Shown: positions 24,489 to 37,910 of the stretch, piece by piece
Numbering within the stretch: position 1 is the stretch's first letter
Layout: every line of letters begins with the position of its first letter
Assembly: GCF_051401765.1 (NCBI RefSeq)
Contig: NW_027480532.1
Span: 1,178,001-1,242,000 of the forward strand
Direction: 5' to 3'
DNA length: 64,000 bases
Source of the DNA: Calliopsis andreniformis
Taxonomy: Eukaryota; Arthropoda; Insecta; Hymenoptera; Andrenidae
Position numbers and translations under genes: made by a program
The notes under the pieces: model-generated
What the model was told of the DNA's origin: nothing
What the model saw: only the letters and a program-made list of their open reading frames with translations
Database searches by the model: none

Positions 24489-27400
24489 TCCTCAAGCCTC
24501 AATCTTCAATCCTCAATGCTCAATCTTCAATCCTCAATCCTCAATCCTCAATCTTCAATGCTCAATCCTCAATCCTCAATCCTCAATCCTCAACCCTCAA
24601 TCTTCAATACTCCATCCTCAATCGTCGATCCTCAATCCCCAATCCTCAATCTTCAATCCTCAATCCTCAATCCTCAATCCTCAATCCTCAATCCTCAACA
24701 CTCAATCTTCAATTCTCAATACCCAGTCTTCAATACTCAATCCTTAATACTCAAACCTCAATCCTCAATCTTCAATCCTCAATACCCAATCCTCAATCTT
24801 CAATCCTCAATACCCAATCCTCAATCTTCAATCCTCAAACTTCAATGCTCAGTTCGCAACACTCAATCCTCAATCCTCAATCCTCAATCCTCAATGTTGA
24901 ATCCGCAATACCCAATCCTCAATCTTCAATCCTCAATCCTCAATCCTCAACCCTCAATCCTCAATAATCAATCCTCAATCCTCAGTCCCCAAACCTCAAA
25001 CCTCAATCTTCAATCCTCAATACTCAATCTTCAATCCTCAAAACACAGTCCTCAATCTTCAATCCTCAATCCTCAATCCTCAATTCTCAATCCTGAATCC
25101 TCAATCCTCAGACCTCAAACATCAATACTCAACCCTCAGTCCTCGTCCTCAATTCACAACAATCAATCCTCAATCCTCATTCTTCAATCATCAATATTCA
25201 ATCTTCAGTCCTCAATCCTCAATCCTCAATCCTCAATCCTCAATCCTCAATGTTGAATTCGCAATACCCAATCCTCAATCTTCAATCCTCAATCCTCAAT
25301 CCTCAACCCTCAATCCTCAATAATCAATCCTCAATCCTCAATCCTCAAACCTCAAACCTCAATCTTCAATCCTCAATACTCAATCTTCAATCCTCAATAC
25401 TCAATCTTCAATCCTCCGTCCTCAATCCTCAACCCTCAATCCTCAATCCTCAATCGTCAGTCTTCAATCCTCAATACTCAATCTTCAATCCTCAATCCTC
25501 AATCCTCATTCCTCAATCCTCATTCTTCAATCCTCAAAACCCAATCCTCAATCTTCAATCCTCAATCCTCAATCCTCAATTCTCAATCCTCAATCCTCAG
25601 TCCTAAGTCCTCAAATCTCAATCCTCAACCCTGAGCCCTCATCCTCAATCCTCATTCCTCAATCTTCAACCCTCAATCCTCAATCCTCAAGCATCAACCC
25701 TCAATCCTCAATCCTCAGTCCTCAAACCTCAATTCTGAATCTTCAATCTTCAGACCTCAGACCTCAACAATCAGATGTCAATCCTGAATCCTTAATAGAA
25801 TATCATCAATTCACAGTTTTCAATACCCAATACTCAATCTGCAATCTTCAAATCTCTATTCACAAACATCAATTCTCATCACTCAACGCTCAACACTCAG
25901 TCCGCAATCCTCAACCTTCAATCCTCAATCCTCAATACTCAATCCTCAATCTTCAATCGTCAATACTCAATCTTCAATCCTCAATCCTCAATCCGCAACC
26001 CTCAATGCTCAATCCTCAATCCTCAATCCTCAAACCTCAATCCTCAATCCTCAATCGTCAGGCTTCAATCCTCAATACTCAATCTTCAATCCTCAATCCT
26101 CAATCGTCATTCGTCAATCCTCATTCTTCAATCCTCAATACCCGATCCTCAATCTTCAATCTTCAACCCTCAATCCTCAACTCTCAATCCTCAACCCTCA
26201 ATCCTCAGACCTCAAACCTCAATCCTCAACCCTCAGCCCTCATCCTCAATCCTCAATCCTCAATCTTCAATCCTCAATCCTCAATCCTCATGCCTCAATC
26301 CAAAATCCTCAATCCTCAGTCACCAAACCTCAATCCTGAATCCCCAATCCTGAATTCTCAATCTTCAGACCTCAGACCTGAACAATCAGATGTCAATCCT
26401 CAATCTTCAATAGAATATCATCAATTCACAGTTTTCAATACTCAATACTCGATCTTCAATCCTCAATCCTCAATCCTCAATCCTCAACCCTCAATCCTAA
26501 ATCGTCAGTCTTCAATCCTCAGTACTCAATCTTCAATCGTCAATCCTCAATCCTCAATCCTCAAACCTCATTCTACAATCCTCAATACCCAATCCTCAAT
26601 CTTCAATCCTCAATCCTCAATCCTCAATACTCAATCCTCAATCCTCAGTCCTCAGTCCTCAAACCTCAATCCTCAACCCTCAGCCCTCATCCTCAATCCT
26701 CAATCCTAAATGCTCAATCCTCAAACCTCAAACCTCAATCCTCAACCGTCAGTCCTCGTCCTCAATCCTCAACCCTCAATCCTCAATCCTCAGTCCTCAA
26801 TCTTCAATCCTCAATACTCAATATTCAATCCTCAATCCTCAATCCTCAATCCTCAATCCTCAGTTTTCAATCCTCAATCCTCAATCCTCAATCCTCAATC
26901 CTCATTCTTCAATACTCAATACCCAATCCTCAGTCTTCAATCCTCAATCCTCAATCCTCAATTCTCAATCCCCAATCCTCAGTCCTCAGTCCTCAAACCT
27001 CAACCCTCAACCCTCAGCCATCATCCTCAATTCTCAATCCTCAATCCTCAATCCTCAATCTTCAATCCTCAATACTCAATCTTCAGTAATCGATCCTCAA
27101 TTCTCAATCCTCAATACTCAATCCTCGATCGTCAACCCTCAATACCCAATCCTCTATCTTCAATCCTCAATCCTCAATCCTCAATCCTCAATCCTCAATC
27201 CTCAATCCTCAATCTCCAATCCCCAATAATCAATCTTCAATCCTCAATCCTCAATCCTCAATCCTGAATCCTCAATTCTCAATCCCCAATCTCCAATCCT
27301 CAATACTCAGTCTTCAATCCTCAATCGTCAATCCTCAATCCTCATTCTTCAACCCTCAATACCCATTCCTCAATCTTCAATCCTCAATCCTCAATCCTCA

Positions 27401-30394
27401 ATTCTCAATCCTCAATCCTCAATCCTCAGACCTCAAACATCAATACTCAACCCTCAGTCCTCGTCCTGAATCCACAACCATCAATCCTCAATCCTCAATC
27501 TTCAATCATCAATATTCAATCTTCAGTCCTCAATCCTCAATCCTCAATACTCAATCCTCAATCCTCAATGCTCAATCCGCAATACCCAATCCTCAATCTT
27601 CAATACTCAATCCTCAATCCTCAAACTTCAATCCTCGATCCTCAATCCTCAATCCTCAGTCCTCAAAAGTCAAACCTGAATCCTCAACCCTGAATCCTCA
27701 AACTTCGGAACTCAGTCCTCTACAATCAGTTGTCAATTCTCAATCCTCAATAGAATATAATCAATTCTCAGTTTTCAATACTCAATACTCAATCTGCAAT
27801 CTTCAAATCTCTATCCACAAACATCAATTCTCATCATTCAACCGTCAACACTCAGTCCCCAATCCTCAATCTTCAACACTCAATCCTCAATCCTCAATCC
27901 TCAATCGCCAATCCTCAGGCCTCATCCTCAATCCTCAATCCTCAATCTTCAATCCTCAATCCTCAATCCTCATGCCTCAATCCTCAATCCTCAATCCTCA
28001 GTCATCAAACCTCAATCCTCAATCCTCATTCTTCAACCCTCAACACCCAATCCTCAATCTTCAATCCTCAATCCTCAATTCTCAGAACTCAACCCTCAAT
28101 CTTCAATCCTCAATACTCAATCTGCAACCCTCAATCCTCAGTCCTCAATCCTCAATCCTCATTCTTCAATCCTCAATACCCAATCCTCAATCTTCAATCC
28201 TCAATCCACAATCCTCAATCCTCAATCCTCACTCTTCAATCCTCAACACCCAATCCTCAATCTTCAATCCTCAATCCTCAATTCTCAGACCACAATCCTC
28301 AATCTTCAATCCTCAATACTCAATCTTCAATCCTCAATACTCAATCCTCAATCCTCAATCTTCAATCCTCAATACTCAATCTTCAATAATCAATCCTCAA
28401 TTCTCAATCCTCAATACCCAATCCTCAATCTTCAATGTTCAATCATCAATACTCAGTCTTCAATCCTCAATCCTCAATCCTCAATCCCCAATCCTCATTC
28501 TTCAATCCTCAATACACAATCCTCAATGTTCAATCCTCAATCCTCAGTCCTCAATCCTCAATCCTCAGGCCTCAAACATCAATACTCAACCCTCAGTCCT
28601 CGTCGTCAATCCACAACAATCAATCCTCAATCCTCATTCTTCAATTATCAATATTCAATCTTCAGTCCTCAATCCTCAATCCTCAATCCTCAATCCTCAA
28701 TGTTCAATCCGCAATACCCAATCCTCAATCTTCAATCCTCAATCCACAATCCTCAATCCTCAATCCTCATTCTTCAATCCTCAACACCCAATCCTCAATC
28801 TTCAATCCTCAATCCTCAATCCTCAGACCTCAACCCTCAATCTTCAATCCTCAATACTCAATCTGCAACGCTCAATACTCAGTCCTCAATCCTCAATCCT
28901 CATTCTTCAATCCTCAATCCTCATTCTTCAATTCTCAGCACCCAATCCTCAATCTTCAATCCTCAATCCTCAATTCTCAGAACTCAACCCTCAATCTTCA
29001 ATCCTCAATACTCAATCTGCAACCCTCAATCCTCAATCCTCAGTCCTCAATCATCAATCTTCAATCCTCAATACTCAGTCTTCAATCCTCAATCCTCAAT
29101 CCTCAATCCTCAATCCTCATTCTCCAATCCTCAATCCTCAGTCCTCAAACCTCAATTCTGAATCCTCAACCCTGCATCCTCAATCTTCAGCCCTCAGTCC
29201 TCAACAATCGGTTGTCAATCCTCAATCCCCAATAGAATATCCTCAATTCACAGTTTTCAGTACTCAATACTCAATCTGCCATCTTCAAATCTCTATCCAC
29301 AAACATCAATTCTCATCACTCAACCCTGAACGCTCAGTCCTCAATGTTCAATCCTCAATCCTCAATTCTCAATCTTCAATCCTCAATACTGAACTTTCAA
29401 TCCTCAATCCTCAATCCTCAATCCTCAATCCTCAATCCTCAATCCTCAATTCTCAATCTTCAATCCTCAATACTCAATCTGCAATCCTCAATCCTCAATC
29501 CCCAATCCTCAATCCTCATTCTTCAATCCTCAATACCCGATCCTCAATCTTCAATTCTCAATCCTCAACTCTCAATTCTCAATCCTCAATCCTCAGACCT
29601 CAATCATCAACATTCAACCCTCAGTCCTCGTCCTGAATACACAACCCTCAATCCTCAAACCTCAATCTTCAATCATCAATATTCAATCTTCAATCCTCAA
29701 TCCTCAATCCTCAATCCTCAATCCTCAATCCTCAACCTTGAGTCCTCAATACTCAAGCTTCAATCCTCAATCCTCAATCCTCAATTGTCAATCCTCAATT
29801 GTCAATCCTCAATCTTCAATCCTCAATACACAATCTTCAATCCTCAATCCTCAATCCTCAATCCTCAATCCTCAATCCTCATTCTTCAATCCTCAATACC
29901 CAATCCACAATCTTAAATCCTCAATCCTCAATTCGCAATCGTCAATCCTCAATCCTCAGGCCTCAAGTATCAATACTCAACCCTCAGTCCTCGTCCTCAA
30001 TCCACGACCTTAAATCCTCAATCCTCAATCTTCATTCATCAATATGCAACATTCAATCCTCAATCCTCAATCCTCAATCCTCAATCCTCAATCCTCAATG
30101 TTCAATCCTCAATACCCAATCCTCAGTCTTCAATCCTCAATCCTCAATGCCGAATCCTCAATCCTCAATCCTCAATCCTCAATCCTCAATGTTCAATCCT
30201 CAATACCCAATCCTGCGTCTTCAATCCTCAATCCTCAATCCTGAATCCTCAATCCTCAATCCTCAATCCTCAGTCCTCAAACCTCAATCCTGAATCCTCA
30301 ATCCTGAATCCTCAATCTTCAGCCATCAGTCCTCAACAATCAGTGGTCAACCCTCAATCCTCAATAGAATATCATGAATTCACAGTTTTCAATA
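24477..30394 (+). repeat. 5918-bp tandem duplication, copy 2
   Basis: The second copy begins in the middle of the landmark at 24447 and ends in the middle of the landmark at 30365, which continues to full length. The landmark at 30365 is therefore the original right edge, and 24447 is the hybrid made at the junction. Apart from two substitutions the copy is the same as 18559-24476 wherever I compared. No gene is present. Confidence 0.93.
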
Positions 30395-31134
30395 CTCAAT
30401 ACTCAACCTGCAATCTTCAAATCTCTATCCACAAACATCAATTCTCATCACTCAACCCTCAACAATCAGTCCCCAATCCTCAATATTCAAGCCTCAATCC
30501 TCAATCCTCAATCCTCAATCCTCATTCTTCAATCCTCAATACCCAATCCTCAGTCTTCAATCCTCAATCCTGAATCCTCAATCCTCAATCCTCAATCCTC
30601 AATCCTCAGTCCTCAAACCTCAAACCTGAATACTCAATCCTGAATCCTCAATCTTCAGACCTCAGTCCTCAACAATCAGTTGTCAATTCTCAATCCTCAG
30701 ACCTCAAACATAAATATTCAACCCTCAGGCCTCGTCCTCAGTCCACAACCCTCAATCCTCAACCCTGAATCTTCAATCATCAATGTTCAAGCTTCAATCC
30801 TCAATCCTCAATCCTCAATCCTCAATCCTCAATCCTCAATCCTCAATCTTCACTCCTCAACCCTCAATCCTCAATCCTCAATCCTCAACCTTGGGGCCTC
30901 AATACTCAATCTTCAATCCTAAATCCTCAATCCTCAATTGTCAATCCTCAATCTTCAATCCGCAATACCCAATCCTCAATCTTCTATGCGCAATCCTCAA
31001 TCCTCAATCCTCAATCCTCAATCCTCAATCCTCAATCTTCAATCCTCAATACTCAATCTTCAATCCTCAATCCTCAATCCTCAATCCTCATTCTTCAATC
31101 CTCAACACCCAATCCTCAATCTTCAATCCTCAAT
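30395..31134 (+). repeat. Right flank of the 5918-bp duplication, homologous to 45340-46079
   Basis: This is the continuation of a 2110-bp block, 29025-31134, which matches 43970-46079 at offset 14945 and again 52727-54836. Substitutions between copies include T30386/C45331 in the landmark and C30932/G45877. The block holds a distinctive CAACCTTGGGGCC variant near 30888, the longest G run I noticed on the + strand, also present at 45833 and 54590. It ends where one copy reads CCTCAACACTC and the other ACTCAATCC. Confidence 0.85.
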
Positions 31135-32085
31135 CCTCAACACTCAATCCTCAATCCTCAATGTTCTATCCTCAATACGCAATCCTCAACCTTCAGTCCT
31201 CAATCCTCAATCCTCAACCGTCAATCCTCAATACTCTATCCTCAGTCCTCAAACCTCAATCCTGAATCCACAATCCTGAACCCTCAATCTTCAGCCCTCA
31301 GACCTCAACAATCAGTTGTGAATCCTCAATCCTCAATAGAATATCCTCAATTCACAGGTTTCAGTACTCAATACTCAGCCTGCAATCTTCAAATCTCTAT
31401 CCACAAACATCAATTCTCATCACTCAACCCTGAACGCTCAGTCCTCAATGTTCAATCCTCAATCCTCAATTCTCAATCTTCAATCCTCAATACTGATCCT
31501 TCAATCCTCCATCCTCAATCTTCAATACTCAATCGTCATTCCTCAGTCCTCAGACCTCGAACCTCAATCGTCGTTCCTCAAACCTCAATCCTCAAACCTC
31601 AGTCCTCATACTCAATTCTCAATCCTCAATCCACAATCCTCAATCCTCAATCTTCAATCCTCAATAATCAATCTCCAATCCTAGATCCTCAATCCCCAAT
31701 CCTCAATCCTTAATCCTCAATCTTCAATCCTCAATCCCCAGTCCACAACCTTCAATCCTCAATGCTCAATCCTCAATTCTCAATCCTCAGTCCTCAATCC
31801 TAAATCCTCAACCCTCAAACCTCAATCCTCAACCGTCAGTCCTCGTCCTCAATCGTCAACACTCAATCCTCAATCCTCAATCTTCAATCCTCAATACTCA
31901 ATATACAATACTCAATCCTGAATCTTCAATCCTCAAACTTCAATCCTCAATCCTCAACCCTCAATCCTCAATCCTCATTCTTCAATCCTCAATACCCTAT
32001 CCTCAATGTTCAATCCTCAATCCTCAATCCTCAATTCTCAATCCTCAATCCTCAGTCCTCAGTCCTCAAACCTCAATCCTCAACC
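31135..32085 (+). repeat. 0.94-kb block homologous to 42.83-43.77 kb
   Basis: The offset is 11689 bp at TGTTCTATCC (31162/42851), the landmark (31337/43026), ATGTTCAATCC (31448/43137) and the ATGTTC tract (32006/43695). It recurs at 51.6 kb and, more diverged, at 59.4 and 62.3 kb. Variants peculiar to it include CTCCAATCCTAGATCC, CCTCGAACCTCAATCGTCG and a TCCTCA-TACTCAA 6-mer slip. The two copies part near 32085, where one has CAACACTCAGTCC and the other CAGCCCTCATCC. Confidence 0.82.
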
Positions 32086-33945
32086 CTCAACACTCAGTCC
32101 CCAATCCTCAATCCTCAATCCTCAATCCGCAATACTCAACCCTCAACACTCAGTCCCCAATCCTCAATCTTCAATCCTCAATCCTCAATCCTCAATCCTG
32201 AATCCTCAATTCTCAGTCCCCAAACTCCAATCCTCTATACTCAGTCTTCAATCCTCAATCCTCAATCCTCAATCCTCGATCCTCAATCCTCAATCCTCAA
32301 TCCTCAATCCTCAATCCTCATTCTACAATCCTCAATACCCAATCCTCAATCATCAATCCTCAATCCTCAATCCTCAATCTTCAATCCTCAATCCTCAATC
32401 CTCAATTCTCAATCCTCAATCCTCAACCTTCAATCCTCAATACTCAATCTTCAATCCTCTATCCCCAATCCTCAATCTTCAATCCTCAATCCTCAATCCT
32501 CAATTCTCAATCCTCAATCCTCTGTCCTCAGTCCTCTAACCTCAACCCTCAAACCTCAGCCCTCATCTTCAATCCTCAATACTCAATCCTCAATCCTCAA
32601 TCTTCAGTCCTCCGTCCTCAATCCTCAACCCTCAATCCTCAATCCTCAATCGTCAGGCTTCAATCCTCAATACTCAATCTTCAATCCTCAATCCTCAATC
32701 GTCATTCGTCAATCCTCATTCTTCAATCCTCAATACCCAATCCTCAATCTTCAATCTTCAACCCTCAGTCCTCAACTCTCAATCCTACAACCCTCAATCC
32801 TCAGACCTCAAACCTCAATCCTTAACCCTCAGCCCTCATCCTCAATACTCAATCCTCAATCTTCAATCCTCAGTCCTCAATCCTCAATACTCAATCCTCA
32901 ATCCTCAATCCTCAGACATCAAACATCAATACTCAACCCTCAGTCCTCGTCCTCAATCCACAACCGTCAATCCTCAATCCTCAATCTTCAATCATCGATA
33001 TTCAATCTTCAGTCCTCAATCCTCAATCCTCAATCCTCAATCCTCAATCCTCAATGTTCAATCCGCAATACCCAATCCTCAATCTTCAATAATCAATCCA
33101 CAATCCTCAATCCTCAATCCTCATTCTTCAATCCTCAACACCCAATCCTCAATACTCAATCTGCAACCCTCAATCCTCAGTCCTCAATCCTCAATCCTCA
33201 TTCTTCAATCCTCAATACCCAATCCTCAATCTTCAATCCTCAATCCACAATCCTCAATCCTCAATCCTCATTCTTCAATCCTCAACAACCAATCCTCAAT
33301 CTTCAATCCTCAATTCTCAATTCTCAGACCTCAATCCTCAACCTTCAATCCTCAATACTCAATCTTCTATCCTCAATCCTCAATCCTCAATCCTCAATCC
33401 TCATTCTTCAATCCTCAACACCCAATCCTCAATCATCAATCCTCAATCCTCAATCCTCAATTCTCAATCCTCAATCCTCAATCCTCAGACCTCAAACATC
33501 AATACTCAACCCTCAGTCCTCGTCCTCAATCCACAACACTCAATCCTCGATCCTCAATCTTCAATCATCAATATTCAATCTTCAATCCTCAATCCTCAAT
33601 CCTCAATACTCAATCCTCAATCCTCAATCCTCAATACTCAATCCTCAATACTCAACCATCAACCCTCAGTTCTCAATACTCAATAGAATATCCTGAATTC
33701 TCAGTATTCAATACTCAAACCTCAACACTCAACCCTCAATCCTCAATCCTCAATCCTCAATCCTCAATCGTCAATCCTCAATACTCAATCTTCAATCCTC
33801 CATTCTCAAACCTCAATCCTCAATCCTCAATCCTCCATCCTCAATCGTCAGGCTTCAATCCTCAATACCCAACCCTCAGTCTTCAATCCTCAATCCTCAA
33901 TCCTCAATCTTCAATCCTCAATCCTCAGTCCTCAATCCTCAATTC
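32086..33945 (+). repeat. Mosaic linker with palindromic variant 33684
   Basis: Bases 32090-32480 share the CACTCAGTCCCCAATCC and CAATCCGCAATAC markers with 9760-10100 and 12035-12420. The middle part (32560-33060) resembles 35800-36270, including the 8-mer TCCTACAA near 32785. The palindromic variant at 33684 is the most decayed of six: the right arm is TCAGTA instead of TCAGGA. The segment ends in a tract leading to the second-subfamily landmark at 34020. Confidence 0.7.
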
Positions 33946-36900
33946 TGAATCCTCAATCCTGAATCCTCAATCTTCAGCCCTCAGTCCTCAACAATTAGTT
34001 GTCATTCCTCAATCCTCAGTAGAATATCCTCAATTCACAGCTTTCAATACTCAATACTCAATCTGCAATCCTCCAACCTGTATCCACAAACATCAATTTT
34101 CACCACTCAACCCTCCGCACTCATACCTCAATGTTCAATCCTCAATCCTCAACTCTCAATCTTCGATCCTCGATACTGAATCTTCAATCCTCAACTCTCA
34201 ATCCTCAATCCTCAATCCTCAAACCTTATCCTTCAATCCTCAGTACCCAATCCTCAATCTTCAATCCTCAATCCTCAATCCTCAATTCTCAATCCTCAAT
34301 CCTCAATCCTCAATCCTCAGACCTCAAACATCAATATTCAACCCTGAGTCCTCGTCGTCAATCCACAAACCTCAATCCTCAATCCTCAATCTTCAATCAT
34401 CAATATTCAATCTTCAATCCTCAATCCTCAATCCTCAATCCTCAATCCTCAATCCTCAATCTTCAATCCTCAATACTCAGTCTTCAATCCTCAATCCTCA
34501 ATACTCCATCCTCAATCTTCAATCTTCAATCCTCAATTCCCAATCCTCAATCTTCAATCCTCAAACTTCAATCCTCAGTTCGCAATCCTCAATCCTCAAT
34601 CCTCTGACCTCAGGCATCAATACTCAACTCTCAGTCCTCGTCCTCAATCCACAACCCTCAATCCACAATCCTCAATCTTCATTCATCAATATTCAGCCTT
34701 CTATCCTCAATCCTCAACCCTCAATCTTCAATCCTCAATCCTCAATACTCAATCTGCAATACTCAATCCTCAATCCTCAATCCTCAATCCTCATTCTTCA
34801 ATCCTGAATACCCAATCCTCAATTTTCAATCCTCAATCCTCAATCCTCAGTCCTCAATACTCAACTATCAGTCCTCAATTCTCAATACTCAATCCTCAAT
34901 GCGCAATCCTCAATCCTCAATCCTCAACCCTCAGACTTCAATCCTCAATACTCAATCTGCAATCCTCAACCCTCAATCCTCAATCCTCAATCCTCATTCT
35001 TCAATCCTGAATAACCAATTCTCAATCTTCAATCCTCAATCCTCAATCCTCAACTCTCAATCCTCAATCCTCTGTCCTCAGTCCACAAACCTCAACCCTC
35101 AGCCCTCAGCCATCATCCTCAATCCACAATACTCAATCCTCAATCCTCAATCTTCAATCCTCAATACTCAATCTTCAATAATCAATCCTCAATTCTCAAT
35201 CCTCAATACTCAATCCTCAATCGTCGATCCTCAATCCCCAATCCTCAATCTTCAATCCTCAATCCTCAATCCTCAATCCTCAATCGTCAATCTTCAATCC
35301 TCAATCTTCAATCCTCAGTACTCAATCTTCAATCCTCAATCCTCAATCCTCAATCTTCAATCCTCAATAATCAATCTCCAATCCTAGATACTCAATCCCC
35401 AATCCTCAATCCTTAGTCCTCAGCCTTCAATCCTCAACCCCAGTCCTCAATCTTCAATCCTTAATGCTCTATCCCCAATCCTCAATCCTCAGTCCTCAAT
35501 CCTCTATCCTCAATCCTCAAACCTCAATCCTCAACAGTCAGTCCTCGTCCTCAATACTCAACACTCAATCCTCAATCCTCAATCTTCAATCCTCAATACT
35601 CAATATTCAATCCTCAATCCTCAATCCTCAATCCTCAATCTTCAATCCTCAATCCTCAATCCTCAATCCTCAATCCTCATTCTTCAATCCTCAATACCCA
35701 ATCCTCAATCTTCAACCCTCAATCCTCAATCCTCAATTCTCAATCCTCAATCCTCTGTCCTCAGTCCTCTAACCTCAACCCTCAAGCCTCAGCCCTCATC
35801 TTCAATCCTCAATACTCAATCCTCAATCCTCAATCTTCAATCCTCCGTCCTCAATCCTCAACCCTCAATCCTCAATCCTCAATCGTCAGGCTTCAATCCT
35901 CAATACTCAATCTTCAATCCTCAATCCTCAATCGTCATTCGTCAATCCTCATTCTTCAATCCTCAATACCCAATCGTCAATCTTCAATCTTCAACCCTCA
36001 GTCCTCAACTCTCAATCCTACAACCCTCAAGCCTCAGACCTCAAACCTCAATCCTTAACCCTCAGCCCTCATCCTCTATCCTCAATCCTCAATCTTCAAT
36101 CCTCAGTCCTCAATCCTCAATTCTCAATTCTCAATCCTCAATCCTCAGACATCAAACATCAATACTCAACCCTCAGTCCTCGTCCTCAATCCTCAATCTT
36201 CAATCATCGATATTCAATCTTCAGTCCTCAATCCTCAATCCTCAATCCTCAATCCTCAATCCTCAATGTTCAATCCGCAATACCCAATCCTCAATCTTCA
36301 ATCCTCAATCCACAATCGTCAATCCTCAATCCTCATTCTTCAATCCTCAACACCCAATCCTCAATACTCAATCTGCAACCCTCAATCCTCAGTCCTCAAT
36401 CCTCAATCCTCATTCTTCAATCCTCAATACCCAATCCTCAATCTTCAATCCTCAAACTTCAATCCTCAGTTCGCAATCCTCAATCCTCAATCCTCTGACC
36501 TCAGGCATCAATACTCAACTCTCAGTCCTCGTCCTCAATCCACAACCCTCAATCCACAATCCTCAATCTTCATTCATCAATATTCAGCCTTCTATCCTCA
36601 ATCCTCAACCCTCAATCTTCAATCCTCAATCCTCAATACTCAATCTGCAATACTCAATCCTCAATCCTCAATCCTCAATCCTCATTCTTCAATCCTGAAT
36701 ACCCAATCCTCAATTTTCAATCCTCAATCCTCAATCCTCAGTCCTCAATACTCAACTATCAGTCCTCAATTCTCAATACTCAATCCTCAATGCTCAATCC
36801 TCAATCCTCAATCCTCAACCCTCAGTCTTCAATCCTCAATACACAATCTGCAATCCTCAACCCTCAATCCTCAATCCTCAATCCTCATTCTTCAATCCTG

Positions 36901-37910
36901 AATAACCAATTCTCAATCTTCAATCCTCAATCCTCAATTCTCAACTCTCAATCCTCAATCCTCTGTCCTCAGTCCACAAACCTCAACCCTCAGCCCTCAG
37001 CCATCATCCTCAATCCACAATACTCAATCCTCAATCCTCAATCTTCAATCCTCAATACTCAATCTTCAATAATCAATCCTCAATACTCAATCCTCAATAC
37101 ACAATCCTCAATCGTCGATCCTCAATCCCCAATCCTCAATCTTCAATCCTCAATCCTCAATCCTCAATCCTCAATCCTCAATCTTCAATCCTCAATCTTC
37201 AATCCTCAATACTCAATCTTCAATCCTCAATCCTCAATCCTCAATCCTCAATCCTCAATCCTCAATCCTCAATCCTCAATCCTCAATCCTCAATCGTCAA
37301 TCCTCAATACTCAATCTTCAATCCTCCATTCTCAAACCTCAATCCTCAATCCTCAATCCCCCATCCTCAATCGTCAGGCTTCAATCCTCAATACCCAATC
37401 CTCAGTCTTCAATCTTCAATCCTCAGTCCTCAATTCTCAATCCTCAATCCTCAGTCCTCAGACCTCAAACCTCAATCCGCAACCCTCAGCCCTCATCCTC
37501 ATTCCTCAATTCTCAATCGTCAATTCTCAATCCTCAATCCTCAACACTCAATCCTCAATGTTCAATCCTCAATACCCAACCCTCAGTCTTCAATCCTCAA
37601 TCCTCAATCCTCAATCTTCAATCCTCAATCCTCAATCTTCAATCCTCAATCCTCAATCCTCAATTCTCAATCCTCAATCCTCAGCCCTAAGTCCTCAAAT
37701 CTCAATCCTCAACCCTCAGACCTCATCCTCAATCCTCAATCCTCAATCTTCAACCCTCAATCCTCAATCCTCAATCCTCAATCCTCAATCCTCAATGTTC
37801 AATCCTCAATACCCAATCCTCAGTCTTCAATCCTCAATCCTCAATCCTGAATCCTCAATCCTCAATCCTCAATCCTCAGTCCTCAAACCTCAATCCTGAA
37901 TCCTCAATCC
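33946..37910 (+). repeat. 3965-bp tandem duplication, copy 1
   Basis: Every marker recurs 3965 bp on: landmark 34020/37985, ATGTTC 34131/38096, ATGCGC 34899/38864, ATGCTC 36790/40755. The unit carries twelve 6-mers and one 8-mer (TCCTACAA, 36016-36023); 568 x 7 - 12 + 1 = 3965. The left part (34.0-34.9 kb) is close to 0.96-1.9 kb and 5.67-6.2 kb, so a left-array block sits here 33 kb away. Edges are uncertain by about 50 bp because the three boundaries share a CTGAATCCTCAATC... stretch ending at CAACAAT. Confidence 0.92.
37220..37295 (+). repeat. Longest perfect heptamer run noticed
   Basis: About 76 bp (nearly 11 units) of unbroken consensus TCCTCAA, bounded by TCTTCAA on the left and TCGTCAA on the right. 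The same run occurs at 41185-41260 and 49942-50017 through the two duplications. Perfect runs elsewhere reach about 67 bp (46577-46643, copied at 55334). Such short perfect runs in a 64-kb array mean the monomers are old. Confidence 0.75.

Noticed and set aside
30880..30900. CAACCTTGGGGCC near 30888 as a regulatory site or G-quadruplex on the + strand
   Set aside because: A single GGGG run with no further G tracts nearby; it recurs only through block duplication (45833, 54590) and is CCTTGGGTCC at 57900, so it is an ordinary mutated heptamer pair.
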